From NCBI RefSeq assembly GCF_900104345.1, contig NZ_FNJN01000007.1, positions 124,001-188,000 of the forward strand: DNA of 64,000 bases, given 5' to 3'. Origin of the DNA: Microbacterium testaceum StLB037. Its GTDB lineage: Bacteria; Actinomycetota; Actinomycetes; Actinomycetales; Microbacteriaceae. Positions 55,472-64,000 of this stretch are shown piece by piece. The notes under the pieces were generated by a model. That model saw nothing but the letters and a program-made list of their open reading frames with translations. It searched no databases and had not been told where the DNA came from. Made by a program: the position numbers and the translations under genes. The stretch's first letter is position 1. Every line of letters starts with the position of its first letter.

Positions 55472-56509
55472 ATGAGGCGGATGATGAGCGACACCGATAC
55501 CCCGGAGGCCACGGGGCGTGCCCCGAGCATCCGCGACGTCGCCCGGCTCGCGGGAGTGTCGTACCAAACCGTCTCGCGGGTGATCAACAACAGCACTCAG
55601 CTCCGCCCCGAGACCGCGGCCAAGGTGCGCTCGGCGATCGCCGAGTTGAAGTTCGTCCCCAATCAGGCCGCGCGCGCCCTCGCCACGAGCCGCTCGCGCC
55701 TGATCGGTGTGCTGGGACCGCGAGCGACGACCCACGGCACCTCGGCGATGGTGCAGGCGATCGAGTCGGCGGCGCGGTCCGCCGGGTACCGCCTCACCCT
55801 CACGAACCTCGCCACCAGCGCCCCCGACGACGTGCGCTCCTCGATCGACCACCTCATGCAGCAGTCCATCGAGGGACTCATCGCCGTCGCACCGCAGACG
55901 CGGGTGGTGCCGATCCTCGACGAGCTCAAGCTGCCCGTTCCGGTGCAGATCGTCACCTCGACCGGCACCTCGACGACCCGCAACGACCAGAGCGCCGGGG
56001 CGCGAGCGGCCGTCCGCCACCTCATCGAGCTCGGGCATTCGCGGATCCTTCACATCGCGGGTCCGCGCGACTGGGTCGAGGCCGATCACCGCATGCGCGG
56101 GTATCTCGCCGAGATGGATGCCAACGACCTCTCGCCGCGTCCCCCCATCCTGGGCGACTGGACGGCGCAGTTCGGATTCGAGGCGGGCCTCGAGCTGCTG
56201 CGGACGGAGGATGCCACCGCGGTCTTCGCGGGCAACGACCATATGGCGCTCGGCTTCATGCATGCCGTCCGGGCCATAGGTCGCTCGGTGCCGGAGGACC
56301 TCTCGGTGGTCGGCTTCGACGACGTGCCCGAATCCGCCCACCTCTGGCCGCCGCTGACCACCGTCCGACAGGACTTCGTGGGTATTGGCACGCGTGCCGT
56401 CACCGACCTGCTGGCATCGCTCGGCGAGAGCGGTGACGACGGAGGCGTGGTCGAACCCGACCACCTCCGCCTCATCGTGAGGTCGTCGACGGCCCCGCCG
56501 CGGTCCTGA
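55472..56509 (+). CDS. LacI family regulator of the monosaccharide ABC operon
   Basis: The 345-residue regulator has the LacI helix-turn-helix (SIRDVARLAGVSYQTVSRVI), the hinge (PNQAARALATSRSRLIGVLG) and a sugar-sensing domain (FAGNDHMALGFMHAVR, DLSVVGFDDVPES). The same operator precedes this gene and the chvE-like operon downstream, indicating that it controls both. ATG 55472 is used; ATG 55481 and 55484 are alternatives. Confidence 0.9.
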   Translation: MRRMMSDTDTPEATGRAPSIRDVARLAGVSYQTVSRVINNSTQLRPETAAKVRSAIAELKFVPNQAARALATSRSRLIGVLGPRATTHGTSAMVQAIESAARSAGYRLTLTNLATSAPDDVRSSIDHLMQQSIEGLIAVAPQTRVVPILDELKLPVPVQIVTSTGTSTTRNDQSAGARAAVRHLIELGHSRILHIAGPRDWVEADHRMRGYLAEMDANDLSPRPPILGDWTAQFGFEAGLELLRTEDATAVFAGNDHMALGFMHAVRAIGRSVPEDLSVVGFDDVPESAHLWPPLTTVRQDFVGIGTRAVTDLLASLGESGDDGGVVEPDHLRLIVRSSTAPPRS

Positions 56510-56566
56510 TCCGCGACGCGCTCACGTCACGTTTCGGCAACGGCTGGACTTCGAGCGCGTCGGGAC

Positions 56567-56622
56567 TTGACAGTCGTGCCGTGCTTGGAGGTAGCATCGC
56601 TCACACAATGTGAACGGTCACA
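56567..56622 (+). promoter_or_regulatory. promoter and operator of the chvE-gguA-gguB operon
   Basis: TTGACA (56567-56572) and TAGCAT (56592-56597) are 19 nt apart. The operator TGTGAACGGTCACA (56609-56622) follows; it differs in two positions from the site before the LacI gene. Transcription would begin near 56603. The leader from there to 56823, about 220 nt, contains no ORF I can support and no recognised riboswitch. Confidence 0.7.
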
Positions 56623-56823
56623 TGACCGGGTCACACGGCCGACGGGACTCGCTGCGGAGCGGATCCGTCGAGACGAAGACGTTTCGAACGACGCGGGTTG
56701 ACCGCCTCGCCGAGGGCCTTTCGTTTCGCCCCCGAGACCGTGCGCCCGACCTGCGCCGTCAGCACTGCCCGCGGTGTGCTCCAGGGGGAGCGCCGCGACA
56801 AACACCCAATGGAGGGAACCAGA

Positions 56824-57942
56824 GTGAAGAAGCACAGCATGCTCAAGGCGATCGCGGGAGCGGGCGTCCTCGCGCTCGGCATCGGTCTCGCCGGTTGCGC
56901 CGGTGACCGTACCGGCGCCGGCAGCGGAGACTCGCAGGAGGCTGGCGGCACCATCGGTGTGGCCATGCCGACCCAGCAGTCGGAGCGATGGATCGCCGAC
57001 GGCAACAACGTCAAGTCGCAGCTCGAAGAGCTCGGCTACCAGGTCGACCTGCAGTACGCGAACGACGACATCCCCACCCAGGTCTCGCAGATCGAGAACA
57101 TGATCACCACGGGCGCCAAGGCCCTGATCGTCGCCTCGATCGACGGCACCACGCTCACCGACGTGCTGCAGCAGGCCAAGGACGCGAACATCCCCGTCAT
57201 CGCGTACGACCGCCTCATCAACGGCACCGAGAACGTCGACTACTACACGACGTTCGACAACTACAAGGTCGGCGTCCAGCAGGCCACCTCGCTCCTGACC
57301 GGCCTCGGCGTCCTCGACGCCTCGGGCAAGGAGACCGGCGCCGCCGGCCCCTTCAACGTCGAGCTGTTCGCCGGTAGCCCCGACGACAACAACGCCACGT
57401 TCTTCTGGAACGGCGCGATGGACACCCTCAAGCCCTACATGGACAAGGGTGTGCTGAAGGTTCCCTCCGGCCAGACCGAGTTCGGCCAGGCGGCCATCCT
57501 CCGCTGGCTGCCCGAGACGGCGCAGAAGCGCATGGAGAACATCCTCACCGTCATCGGCGGCACCAAGCTCAACGGTGTGCTCTCGCCCTACGACGGTCTG
57601 TCGATCGGCATCATCTCGGCCCTCACCTCGGGTGGCTACTCGGCCAGCGACCTCCCCGTCATCACGGGTCAGGACGCCGAGGCCGGCTCGATCAAGTCGA
57701 TCATCGCGGGCGAGCAGTACTCGACGATCTTCAAGGACACGCGCGAGCTCGCCAAGCAGGCCGTGACCATGGTCGACGACATCCGCAAGGGCGAGAAGCC
57801 CGAGGTCAACGACGAGAAGACCTACGACAACGGCAAGAAGGTCGTTCCCTCGTACCTCCTGCAGTCGACGATCGTCACCAAGGACAACTACAAGGAAGTC
57901 CTCATCGACAGCGGTTACTACACCGAGGCCGACCTGAAGTAA
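56824..57942 (+). CDS. chvE: ChvE-type monosaccharide-binding lipoprotein
   Basis: The 372-residue protein begins with a lipoprotein signal ([10 protein letters not shown]; Cys about 26). The periplasmic-binding fold matches the ChvE/XylF type that binds xylose, glucose, galactose or arabinose ([50 protein letters not shown]). The start is GTG 56824, 8 nt after GGAGGG; the longer open frame upstream is not conserved. It is the first gene of the sugar operon. Confidence 0.93.
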   Translation: MKKHSMLKAIAGAGVLALGIGLAGCAGDRTGAGSGDSQEAGGTIGVAMPTQQSERWIADGNNVKSQLEELGYQVDLQYANDDIPTQVSQIENMITTGAKALIVASIDGTTLTDVLQQAKDANIPVIAYDRLINGTENVDYYTTFDNYKVGVQQATSLLTGLGVLDASGKETGAAGPFNVELFAGSPDDNNATFFWNGAMDTLKPYMDKGVLKVPSGQTEFGQAAILRWLPETAQKRMENILTVIGGTKLNGVLSPYDGLSIGIISALTSGGYSASDLPVITGQDAEAGSIKSIIAGEQYSTIFKDTRELAKQAVTMVDDIRKGEKPEVNDEKTYDNGKKVVPSYLLQSTIVTKDNYKEVLIDSGYYTEADLK

Positions 57943-57974
57943 TCCCCCGGAGGGGCTCCCCGTCCCTCCGCCCC

Positions 57975-58009
57975 GCCTCCGCCGCGGCCCCCCGGGTCGC
58001 GGCGGAGGC
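57975..58009 (+). terminator. intra-operon stem-loop between chvE and gguA
   Basis: A perfect 12-bp stem (GCCTCCGCCGCG / CGCGGCGGAGGC) with an 11-nt loop lies 33 nt after the chvE-like stop. No U-run follows. Such structures often stabilise the binding-protein mRNA and reduce downstream expression in ABC operons. Confidence 0.6.
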
Positions 58010-58084
58010 TCCTGCGGGTCCGCGGCATCCCGCGCCCGCCCCACATTCCGACCGGCCACGCGCCGGTTCTGCAAGGAGGACCTC

Positions 58085-59629
58085 GTGAGCACCATCCTCG
58101 AGATGCGCTCGATCACCAAGGAGTTCCCCGGCGTCATCGCGCTCGCCGACGTGTCACTGACCGTCGAGCGCGGGACGGTTCACGCCATCTGCGGTGAGAA
58201 CGGCGCCGGCAAGTCCACCCTCATGAAGGTGCTCAGCGGTGTGTATCCCGCGGGCGACTACCGCGGCGAGATCGTCTTCGACGGCAACACCGTCGAGTTC
58301 AAGGACATCCGCGACAGCGAAGCGGCCGGCATCGTCATCATCCACCAGGAGCTCGCCCTGAGCCCCTACCTCTCGATCGCCGAGAACATCTTCCTCGGCA
58401 ACGAGATCACGCACCGCGGTCTCATCGACTGGGACGCCACGAACCGCGAAGCGGCCAAGCTCCTCGCCCGCGTGGGCCTGGGCGACAGCCCCGACGTTCC
58501 CGTCAACGAGATCGGCGTCGGCAAGCAGCAGCTCGTCGAGATCGCCAAGGCGCTGTCGAAGGACGTCAAGCTCCTCATCCTCGATGAGCCGACCGCGGCG
58601 CTCAACGACGACGACTCCGAGCACCTGCTGGATCTGATCCGCCACCTGCGCGGCCAGAACATCACGTGCATCATCATCAGCCACAAGCTCAACGAGATCC
58701 GCGCGATCGCCGACGAGGTCACGATCATCCGTGACGGTCGCACGATCGAGACGCTCGATGTGGCCACGGGCGGCACCAGCGAAGACCGCATCATCCGCGG
58801 AATGGTGGGCCGCGAGCTCGAGAACCGCTACCCCGACCGCGACGTCGAGATCGGCGACGAGGTCCTGCGCATCGAGGATTGGAACGTCAGCCACCCCACC
58901 GACGCGAACCGCACCGTCATCCACCAGGCCAACCTGAACGTGCGCGCGGGCGAGGTCGTCGGCATCGCCGGCCTGATGGGCGCCGGACGCACCGAGCTCG
59001 CGATGAGCGTGTTCGGCAAGAGCTTCGGCTCGAAGATCTCGGGCAACGTCTACATCCGCGGTCAGAAGGCCGACACCTCGACGGTGCCCGCCGCGATCCG
59101 TAGCGGTCTCGCCTACGTGACCGAGGACCGCAAGGGCGCCGGTCTCAACCTGATCGACACGATCAAGCGCAACATCTCGCTCGCCGGGATGCGCAAGCTC
59201 GTCAAGGGCGGTTGGGTCGACGGCGACGAGGAGTACCTGGTCGCCAACCGCTACCGCAAGTCGATGAACATCAAGGCGCCCAGCGTCGATGTCGTCGTCG
59301 GCAAGCTCTCGGGCGGCAACCAGCAGAAGGTCGTGCTGTCGCAGTGGCTGTACTCCGACCCGGAGGTGCTCATCCTCGACGAGCCGACCCGCGGCATCGA
59401 CGTCGGCGCCAAGTACGAGATCTACACGATCATCAACTCCCTCGCGGCGCAGGGGAAGGGGGTGCTGGTCATCTCTTCGGAGCTGCCGGAGCTCCTCGGC
59501 ATCTGCGACCGCATCTACACCCTCAGCGAAGGCCACATCACCGGCCAGCTGCCCATCGAAGAGGCCACTCCCGAGGCACTCATGGTGCTCATGACGAAGG
59601 AAAAGGAAGCCGACCATGTCAGCGCTTGA
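58085..59629 (+). CDS. gguA: monosaccharide ABC transporter ATPase (GguA/MmsA)
   Basis: The 514-residue protein has two fused ABC domains. The first has Walker [10 protein letters not shown] (about 37-45) and Walker [12 protein letters not shown]. The second has a degenerate Walker A ([10 protein letters not shown]) but a normal signature LSGGNQQKV and [12 protein letters not shown]. This asymmetry is standard for the sugar class. GTG 58085 follows AAGGAGG. It energises the permease encoded next. Confidence 0.96.
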   Translation: MSTILEMRSITKEFPGVIALADVSLTVERGTVHAICGENGAGKSTLMKVLSGVYPAGDYRGEIVFDGNTVEFKDIRDSEAAGIVIIHQELALSPYLSIAENIFLGNEITHRGLIDWDATNREAAKLLARVGLGDSPDVPVNEIGVGKQQLVEIAKALSKDVKLLILDEPTAALNDDDSEHLLDLIRHLRGQNITCIIISHKLNEIRAIADEVTIIRDGRTIETLDVATGGTSEDRIIRGMVGRELENRYPDRDVEIGDEVLRIEDWNVSHPTDANRTVIHQANLNVRAGEVVGIAGLMGAGRTELAMSVFGKSFGSKISGNVYIRGQKADTSTVPAAIRSGLAYVTEDRKGAGLNLIDTIKRNISLAGMRKLVKGGWVDGDEEYLVANRYRKSMNIKAPSVDVVVGKLSGGNQQKVVLSQWLYSDPEVLILDEPTRGIDVGAKYEIYTIINSLAAQGKGVLVISSELPELLGICDRIYTLSEGHITGQLPIEEATPEALMVLMTKEKEADHVSA

Positions 59630-60881
59630 CAACACCGTGACCCCCCAGGGTCCCGCCACGCCGAAGGGCCCCGTCGGCGGCGCCGCCGGCAGCGGTGCCG
59701 GCGGCATCGTGCAGTTCTTCACGTCGCGTCTGCGCGAGATCGGCATCTTCATCGCGCTGATCGTGATCGTGCTGCTCTTCCAGGCGTTGACCGGCGGCCG
59801 TCTGCTCACCGCAGGCAACGTGTCGAACATCATCGTCCAGAACAGCTACATCCTGATCCTCGCGATCGGCATGGTGATGATCATCATCGCCGGCCACATC
59901 GACCTGTCGGTCGGATCGGTCGCCGCCTTCGTCGGTGCCGTCTCGGGTGTGCTCATCGTGCAGTGGGGTCTGCCCTGGTGGCTCGGCATCGTCCTCTCGC
60001 TGCTCCTCGGTGCCGTGGTCGGCATGTGGCAGGGCTTCTGGGTCGCCTACATTGGCATCCCCGCGTTCATCGTGACCCTCGCGGGCATGCTCCTCTTCCG
60101 CGGTCTGACGCAGATGACCCTGGGCAACACGCAGATCACGCCGTTCCCGACCGAGTACCGCGCTCTCGGTGGCGGATACTTGTTCCCCGACCTGTTCCCG
60201 GCGGCGACCTCGCCCGCAGAGTGGATCACGGTCGCCCTCGGCGCCCTGACCCTCGTCCTCTTCGTCGTGTCGCAGGTTCGCCAGCGTGCGAAGCGCGCCG
60301 CGCTCGAGCTGCAGAACGAGCCGCAGGTGGCGTTCCTGGTCAAGGTCATCGGTGGCGGCGCGCTGATCGCCTACCTCACCTACCTGCTCGGTGTGGCTCC
60401 CGGATCGCGCGGCACGCCCATCGTGCTCGTCGTCCTGGCGCTGCTCATCATCGGCTACTCGACGGTCATGAGCCGCAGCGTCTTCGGCCGCCACATCTAC
60501 GCCCTCGGCGGCAACCGCACCGCCGCGAAGCTCTCGGGTATCAACACCCGTCGCGTGGACTTCATGCTCTTCGTGAACATGGGTGTCCTCGCGGCTCTCG
60601 CCGGCATCGTCTTCACGGGTCGCCTGAACTCGGCCGGCCCGGGTGCCGGTAACCTCTTCGAGCTCGACGCGATCGCCGCCTCGTTCATCGGTGGAGCGGC
60701 CGTCCAGGGTGGTGTCGGCCGCGTGGTCGGCGCGATCGCCGGTGGTCTGGTCATGGGTGTGCTCAACAACGGCATGTCGCTGATGGGCATCTCGACCGAC
60801 GTGCAGCAGTTCATCAAGGGCCTCGTGCTCCTGCTGGCCGTGGCCTTCGACGTGTGGAACAAGAACCGCACGCGCGGTTGA
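59616..60881 (+). CDS. gguB: monosaccharide ABC transporter permease (GguB/MmsB)
   Basis: The 421-residue permease has about ten helices and belongs to the BPD_transp_2 family ([27 protein letters not shown]). [15 protein letters not shown] and a C-terminal [13 protein letters not shown] are conserved. ATG 59616 lies inside the end of gguA (14-nt overlap) with an AAGGAAG ribosome site. It is the last gene of the operon. Confidence 0.95.
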   Translation: MSALDNTVTPQGPATPKGPVGGAAGSGAGGIVQFFTSRLREIGIFIALIVIVLLFQALTGGRLLTAGNVSNIIVQNSYILILAIGMVMIIIAGHIDLSVGSVAAFVGAVSGVLIVQWGLPWWLGIVLSLLLGAVVGMWQGFWVAYIGIPAFIVTLAGMLLFRGLTQMTLGNTQITPFPTEYRALGGGYLFPDLFPAATSPAEWITVALGALTLVLFVVSQVRQRAKRAALELQNEPQVAFLVKVIGGGALIAYLTYLLGVAPGSRGTPIVLVVLALLIIGYSTVMSRSVFGRHIYALGGNRTAAKLSGINTRRVDFMLFVNMGVLAALAGIVFTGRLNSAGPGAGNLFELDAIAASFIGGAAVQGGVGRVVGAIAGGLVMGVLNNGMSLMGISTDVQQFIKGLVLLLAVAFDVWNKNRTRG

Positions 60882-60896
60882 TCCACGCTCTTTCGT

Positions 60897-60935
60897 CGAA
60901 CGCCCCGTCGCCTCGTGCGGCGGGGCGTTCGTTCG
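60897..60935 (+). terminator. terminator after gguB
   Basis: A perfect 11-bp stem (CGAACGCCCCG / CGGGGCGTTCG, 13-nt loop) starts 16 nt after the stop; TTCG follows. Confidence 0.75.
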
Positions 60936-60955
60936 TGCGCGGCCGCTGCCCGCGC

Positions 60956-61010
60956 GAGGGGTCGTTTCGTGTCGCCGAGGATCGCCCTCGGCGACCGGAA
61001 CCGACCCTTC
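60956..61010. repeat. long intergenic hairpin, element B copy 1
   Basis: This is a 55-bp inverted repeat: 25-nt arms (60956-60980 and 60986-61010) with about four mismatches and a 5-nt loop. It shares GAGGGGTC at its edge and TGTCGCCGA in its arm with the copy at 63903-63965. Confidence 0.75.
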
Positions 61011-61018
61011 ACGCGGAT

Positions 61019-61038
61019 CTTTCGGGATAACCCGAAAG
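61019..61038. promoter_or_regulatory. palindrome upstream of the two-component operon
   Basis: CTTTCGGG-ATAA-CCCGAAAG is a perfect 8+8 palindrome about 66 bp before the expected transcription start at ATG 61095. The position suits an activator site, and the response regulator of the operon is the natural candidate. Confidence 0.5.
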
Positions 61039-61094
61039 CGCGCGGGGGCTGACCGGGCGGCGCCGGCGCGGGGCCCACCTCTAGCGTGGAACCC

Positions 61095-62423
61095 ATGACC
61101 ACGGCATCCGTTCTTCCGCCTCCTCCGCCGACGCCCGCGCCCGTCGCCGGCGCTCCCGTTCCGAGGGTGGACCAGCCCCTCGCGCCGCGGGTGCGCATCG
61201 CCTCGCCCGGTCGCATCGCCGGTGCGGTGGTGCATCTCGCCGCGCTCGGCGTCATCGGCCCCGGCATCCTGGGAACCCTGTTCGGGCTCTTCGGCGCCGG
61301 CGTGGGGCTGCTCGCCGCCCTCTTCATCGGGGTGATCGCCCTGGTCGCCCTCGTCTACGCGCTCTTCGCGATCGCATGGTTCGAACGCGCCCGTCTCGAC
61401 GGCCTCTACCGCCTGGGTCTGCCGCCCCTGCGTCCCCGCCACAGCCCGCGCACCGGGTTCACCGGCGTCGCGCACACCATCTGGTTGCAGGCCATCGATC
61501 CGGGTCAGTGGCGGGCGGTGGCATCGTTCACCATCGCGACGATCCTGGGTCTCGCCACGCTCGGCGTCGCCGGGCTCACCTCGTGGGGGCTGGGTCTGAT
61601 GATCAGCCCGATCTTCGGGTGGTCCCACCCGCGTCTGCTCGGTTTCGTGCCCCTGCAGGGAGTGGCAGCTCCCCTCGTGGGTCTGCTCGTCTTCGTCGCC
61701 TCGCTCGCGGCGATCGTGGGCCTAGCGGTGCTCCACGGGGTCATCTCGCGCGCGATCCTCGTCCCCTCCCGCGAGGCGCAGCTCGAAGAGCAGGCCCGCA
61801 CCTCCGACACGCGCCGCGCCGGGGCCGTCCGGGCGGCCGAGGTCGAACGCACCCGTATCGAGCGCGACCTGCACGACGGAGTCCAGCCGCGGCTCGTCTC
61901 GATCGGCATGACGCTGGGCCTGGCGCAGACCAAGATCGACGACGATCCCGAGGCCGCGAAGGCCCTCGTCGCCGAGGCGCACGCCTCGACCAAATCGGCC
62001 ATCACCGAGCTGCGGCAGCTGGCTCGCGGCATCCATGCCTCGGTCCTGGACGATCGGGGACTCGATGCCGCCCTCTCGGCGCTCGCGTCACGATCTCACA
62101 TCCCGGTGACACTCGATGTGCGAGTGCCGCGGCGGTGCTCGCGTCCGGCCGAGGCGGCGGTGTACTTCGTGATCGCCGAGGCGCTGACGAACGCGGCGAA
62201 GCACTCCCGGGCGACCGGATGCCGTGTCCACGTTCGACTGCGGGATGACGGGACCCTGTGGGCCCGGGTCGAGGACGACGGCCTCGGCGGGGCGCGGATC
62301 GTGCCCGGTGGCGGCCTCGACGGCATCGTCAACCGGGTCACCGCGGCCGGCGGCACCGCCCGCATCGACAGCCCGCAGGGCGGGCCGACCACGGTGGAGG
62401 TGAGCGTCCCGTGCGCATCCTGA
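61095..62423 (+). CDS. sensor histidine kinase with membrane 'putative sensor' domain
   Basis: The 442-residue kinase has a Pro-rich N-terminus, then a hydrophobic sensor region with about four helices (35-225). The HisKA_3 dimerisation helix carries the phosphorylated histidine in IERDLHDGVQPRL. The ATPase domain shows NAAKHS and VEDDGLGG. The signal is not known. ATG 61095 lies 7 nt after TAGCGT (leaderless), so the upstream ATG 61086 is not used. It overlaps the response regulator gene by 13 nt. Confidence 0.9.
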   Translation: MTTASVLPPPPPTPAPVAGAPVPRVDQPLAPRVRIASPGRIAGAVVHLAALGVIGPGILGTLFGLFGAGVGLLAALFIGVIALVALVYALFAIAWFERARLDGLYRLGLPPLRPRHSPRTGFTGVAHTIWLQAIDPGQWRAVASFTIATILGLATLGVAGLTSWGLGLMISPIFGWSHPRLLGFVPLQGVAAPLVGLLVFVASLAAIVGLAVLHGVISRAILVPSREAQLEEQARTSDTRRAGAVRAAEVERTRIERDLHDGVQPRLVSIGMTLGLAQTKIDDDPEAAKALVAEAHASTKSAITELRQLARGIHASVLDDRGLDAALSALASRSHIPVTLDVRVPRRCSRPAEAAVYFVIAEALTNAAKHSRATGCRVHVRLRDDGTLWARVEDDGLGGARIVPGGGLDGIVNRVTAAGGTARIDSPQGGPTTVEVSVPCAS

Positions 62424-63076
62424 TCTGCGAGGACTCGGTCCTGCTGCGCGAGGGGCTCGTGCGCCTGCTCGCGGACGACGGCCACGAGGTGGTCGCGGCG
62501 CTGCCCGATGCCGAGGGCCTCGAGGCCGCGGTCACGGAGACCACCCCCGACCTGTGCATCCTCGACGTACGTCTGCCGCCGACCTGGACCGACGAGGGCA
62601 TCCGTGCTGCGATCGCGCTGAGGTCCCGGCATCCCGGTCTCTCGGTCCTCGTCCTGTCGCAGTACGTCGAGGAGCAGTACGCGAGCGACCTGATCGCCGA
62701 CGGGCAGGGCTCGCTCGGGTACCTGCTCAAGGACCGGGTCGCCGACGTGCGCGACTTCCTCGACACGGTGGCCCGCATCGCCGGGGGAGCGACCGTGCTC
62801 GACCCCGAGGTCGTCGGCCAGCTGCTGGCGCGGCGCCGCCGCGACGAGCGGCTGCAGAGCCTCACCGAGCGCGAACGCTCCGTGCTCTCGCTGATCGCCG
62901 AGGGGCGCTCGAATCAGGCGATCGCCCAGGCGCTGTTCGTCTCAGAGGCCAGCGTCGAGAAGTACATCACCGCCATCTTCACCAAGCTCGGACTCGAGCA
63001 GGACGAGACCGGCAACCGCCGCGTCATCGCCGCCCTCGTGCACCTGGGCCACGACCACACCGGAGCCACCTCATGA
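62411..63076 (+). CDS. NarL/LuxR-type response regulator
   Basis: The 221-residue protein has a receiver domain with the acidic pocket (LICEDSVLLREG), the phosphorylated Asp in LCILDVRLPP and Lys in YLLKDRV. The C-terminal LuxR helix-turn-helix reads LTERERSVLSLIAEGRSNQAIA. The start GTG 62411 follows GGAGGTGAG and lies inside the end of the kinase gene. It is cognate to that kinase. Confidence 0.94.
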   Translation: MRILICEDSVLLREGLVRLLADDGHEVVAALPDAEGLEAAVTETTPDLCILDVRLPPTWTDEGIRAAIALRSRHPGLSVLVLSQYVEEQYASDLIADGQGSLGYLLKDRVADVRDFLDTVARIAGGATVLDPEVVGQLLARRRRDERLQSLTERERSVLSLIAEGRSNQAIAQALFVSEASVEKYITAIFTKLGLEQDETGNRRVIAALVHLGHDHTGATS

Positions 63077-63897
63077 CCTCGCCGACCCCTCTCACGCCGC
63101 CGACCGCGCCCTCTCGTCACGGGGTTCCCTTCTTCGTCTCGCTCGCCACGATCGTCGTCGGGGCATGCGTGCTCGCGGGCACGGTCATCGGGACGGGCGT
63201 GACCGCGGCCGCGACGCTGCGCGACAGCGGGTCGGGGTACGCGATGAGTGAGACCGCGACCGACGGACTCACCGATCTCGACGTCGATGTGGCGGGCGGT
63301 TCGCTCACCATCGCGTACGGCGACGTCTCGGAGGCGCAGCTCGACGTCGGGAGCGGGGCGGACGGGTGGACGTTCGAACGGAAGGGCAGCACCCTGCGGG
63401 TGAGCTCTCCGCAGACGAACTTCGTCGGCTGGTCGAACGGCGCCGGATCCGCCACCCTGGTGCTGCCCCGGGCCTCCGCCACGACGAACCTCGACGCGCG
63501 GATCCAGGTCGCCGGCGGCGCCCTGTCGGTCGACGCCGACTTCGGGTCGTTGAACGTGCAACTCGCCGGAGGTGACGTGGATCTCGCCGGAGACGTCCGC
63601 ACCCTCGACGTGTCGGTCTCGGGCGGGTCGGCGTCGGGGACCCTCACGGGGGTGGGGGACGCGACCTTCGAGGTCGCCGGCGGCAGCCTCGCCTCGACGC
63701 TGGCGGGAGACGCCCCCGCGCGCACCAGGATCACGGTCACCGCCGGCTCCGCCGACATCACCCTGCCCGACGAGGAGTACAACGTCACCACCGACAGCGG
63801 TCTCGGTCGGATCGACAACCGCCTGCGCACCTCGTCGTCGGCGACGGCGGTCGTGGACGTCGAAGCGTCTCTGGGGCAGGTGTCGCTGCGGTCGTGA
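63073..63897 (+). CDS. DUF4097-like membrane-anchored beta-repeat protein
   Basis: The 274-residue protein has one membrane helix (about 22-45). A long beta-helical part of short repeats follows (VDVAGGSLTIAYGD, IQVAGGALSVDADFG, VQLAGGDVDLAGD, FEVAGGSLAST), typical of DUF4097 'adhesin-like' domains outside the membrane. ATG 63073 overlaps the regulator stop (ATGA). It may be the output or a sensory partner of the two-component system (inference). Confidence 0.82.
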   Translation: MTSPTPLTPPTAPSRHGVPFFVSLATIVVGACVLAGTVIGTGVTAAATLRDSGSGYAMSETATDGLTDLDVDVAGGSLTIAYGDVSEAQLDVGSGADGWTFERKGSTLRVSSPQTNFVGWSNGAGSATLVLPRASATTNLDARIQVAGGALSVDADFGSLNVQLAGGDVDLAGDVRTLDVSVSGGSASGTLTGVGDATFEVAGGSLASTLAGDAPARTRITVTAGSADITLPDEEYNVTTDSGLGRIDNRLRTSSSATAVVDVEASLGQVSLRS

Positions 63898-63902
63898 CGA
63901 CC

Positions 63903-63965
63903 GCGCGAGGGGTCATGATCTGTCGCCGACGGACCGTTCGGGTGACAGATTCCGACCCCTCGCGC
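63903..63965. repeat. long intergenic hairpin, element B copy 2
   Basis: A 63-bp inverted repeat has arms of about 28 nt (GCGCGAGGGGTC at one edge, GACCCCTCGCGC at the other). It shares GAGGGGTC and TGTCGCCGA with copy 1 at 60956. Both copies follow the end of an operon. Confidence 0.75.
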
Positions 63966-64000
63966 CGCTCGTGACGGCGATCGCCGCGAGCACCAGCACG
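63913..64000 (-). CDS. possible C-terminal end of a membrane protein (partial)
   Basis: On the minus strand a frame enters from the right edge with a hydrophobic segment (VLVLAAIAVTSGARG) and stops at TGA 63915-63913. Part of it overlaps the element B hairpin, so the tail may not be genuine; the remainder of the gene is outside the window. Confidence 0.25.
   Translation of the reverse strand, partial: VLVLAAIAVTSGARGRNLSPERSVGDRS

Noticed and set aside
56603..56823. Riboswitch in the 220-nt leader of the chvE-like gene
   Set aside because: No recognised aptamer core or convincing expression-platform hairpin could be found by eye.

Overview
The window is high-GC actinobacterial DNA. The sequence suggests Microbacterium or a close relative in Microbacteriaceae. 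The evidence is two Lsr2 genes, a class Ib nrdHIEF operon, HAIR (HspR) elements, many leaderless start codons placed 6-7 nt after a TAnnnT/CAnnnT hexamer, and the very frequent heptamer GGATGCC/GGCATCC. It reads as ordinary chromosome. I see no integrase, transposase, phage gene, CRISPR array, toxin-antitoxin pair or biosynthetic cluster.

Layout. 1-5.9 kb: tail of an unknown gene, a small membrane protein, tRNA-Ala(CGC), DedA, two VOC proteins, a secreted LysM-like protein and a two-gene ABC exporter. 6-10.3 kb: an amino-acid permease, two tandem lsr2 paralogues, a Leu/Val-type dehydrogenase and a YbaK-type deacylase. 10.5-16.9 kb: a sugar ABC operon (binding protein, two permeases, debranching-type glycosidase) divergent from a LacI regulator. 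17-24.7 kb: histidine utilisation, with an IclR regulator divergent from hutH-hutU-hutI and facing a hutG cluster that also carries a SixA-like phosphatase and a GGCT-like gene. 24.7-29.7 kb: DUF445, acyl-CoA dehydrogenase, hydrolase and MFS genes. 29.7-34 kb: nrdHIEF behind a long regulated leader. 34-37.5 kb: nucleoside hydrolase, ribokinase (apparently starting at ATC), a frameshifted membrane gene and a FUSC transporter. 37.6-44.5 kb: small membrane and secreted proteins, an rRNA-type methyltransferase, EI24 and a Clp ATPase under HAIR control. 44.6-53.9 kb: two LLM oxidoreductases, GNAT, DUF1349, DoxX-like, RecQ, ATP-dependent DNA ligase, NYN/OST-HTH and Gfo/Idh genes. 54-60.9 kb: an M20 peptidase, then a LacI regulator and a ChvE/GguA/GguB-type monosaccharide ABC operon that share an operator. 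61-63.9 kb: a histidine kinase, response regulator and DUF4097 operon.

The strongest non-gene signal is a promoter family found at nine places between 27 and 54 kb: ATGTC(G/C)G-NN, exactly 8 nt, then a -10 hexamer, usually followed 6-7 nt later by the start codon. The layout matches the mycobacterial RecA-independent DNA-damage promoter (TTGTCRGTG-N8-TANNNT, bound by PafBC). It lies in front of recQ and the DNA ligase, in the nrd leader, and in front of several genes with no known repair role. Other signals are paired NrdR boxes, tandem HAIR elements, matched LacI operators, nested intergenic palindromes, and a tandem duplication across the hutU-hutI junction.
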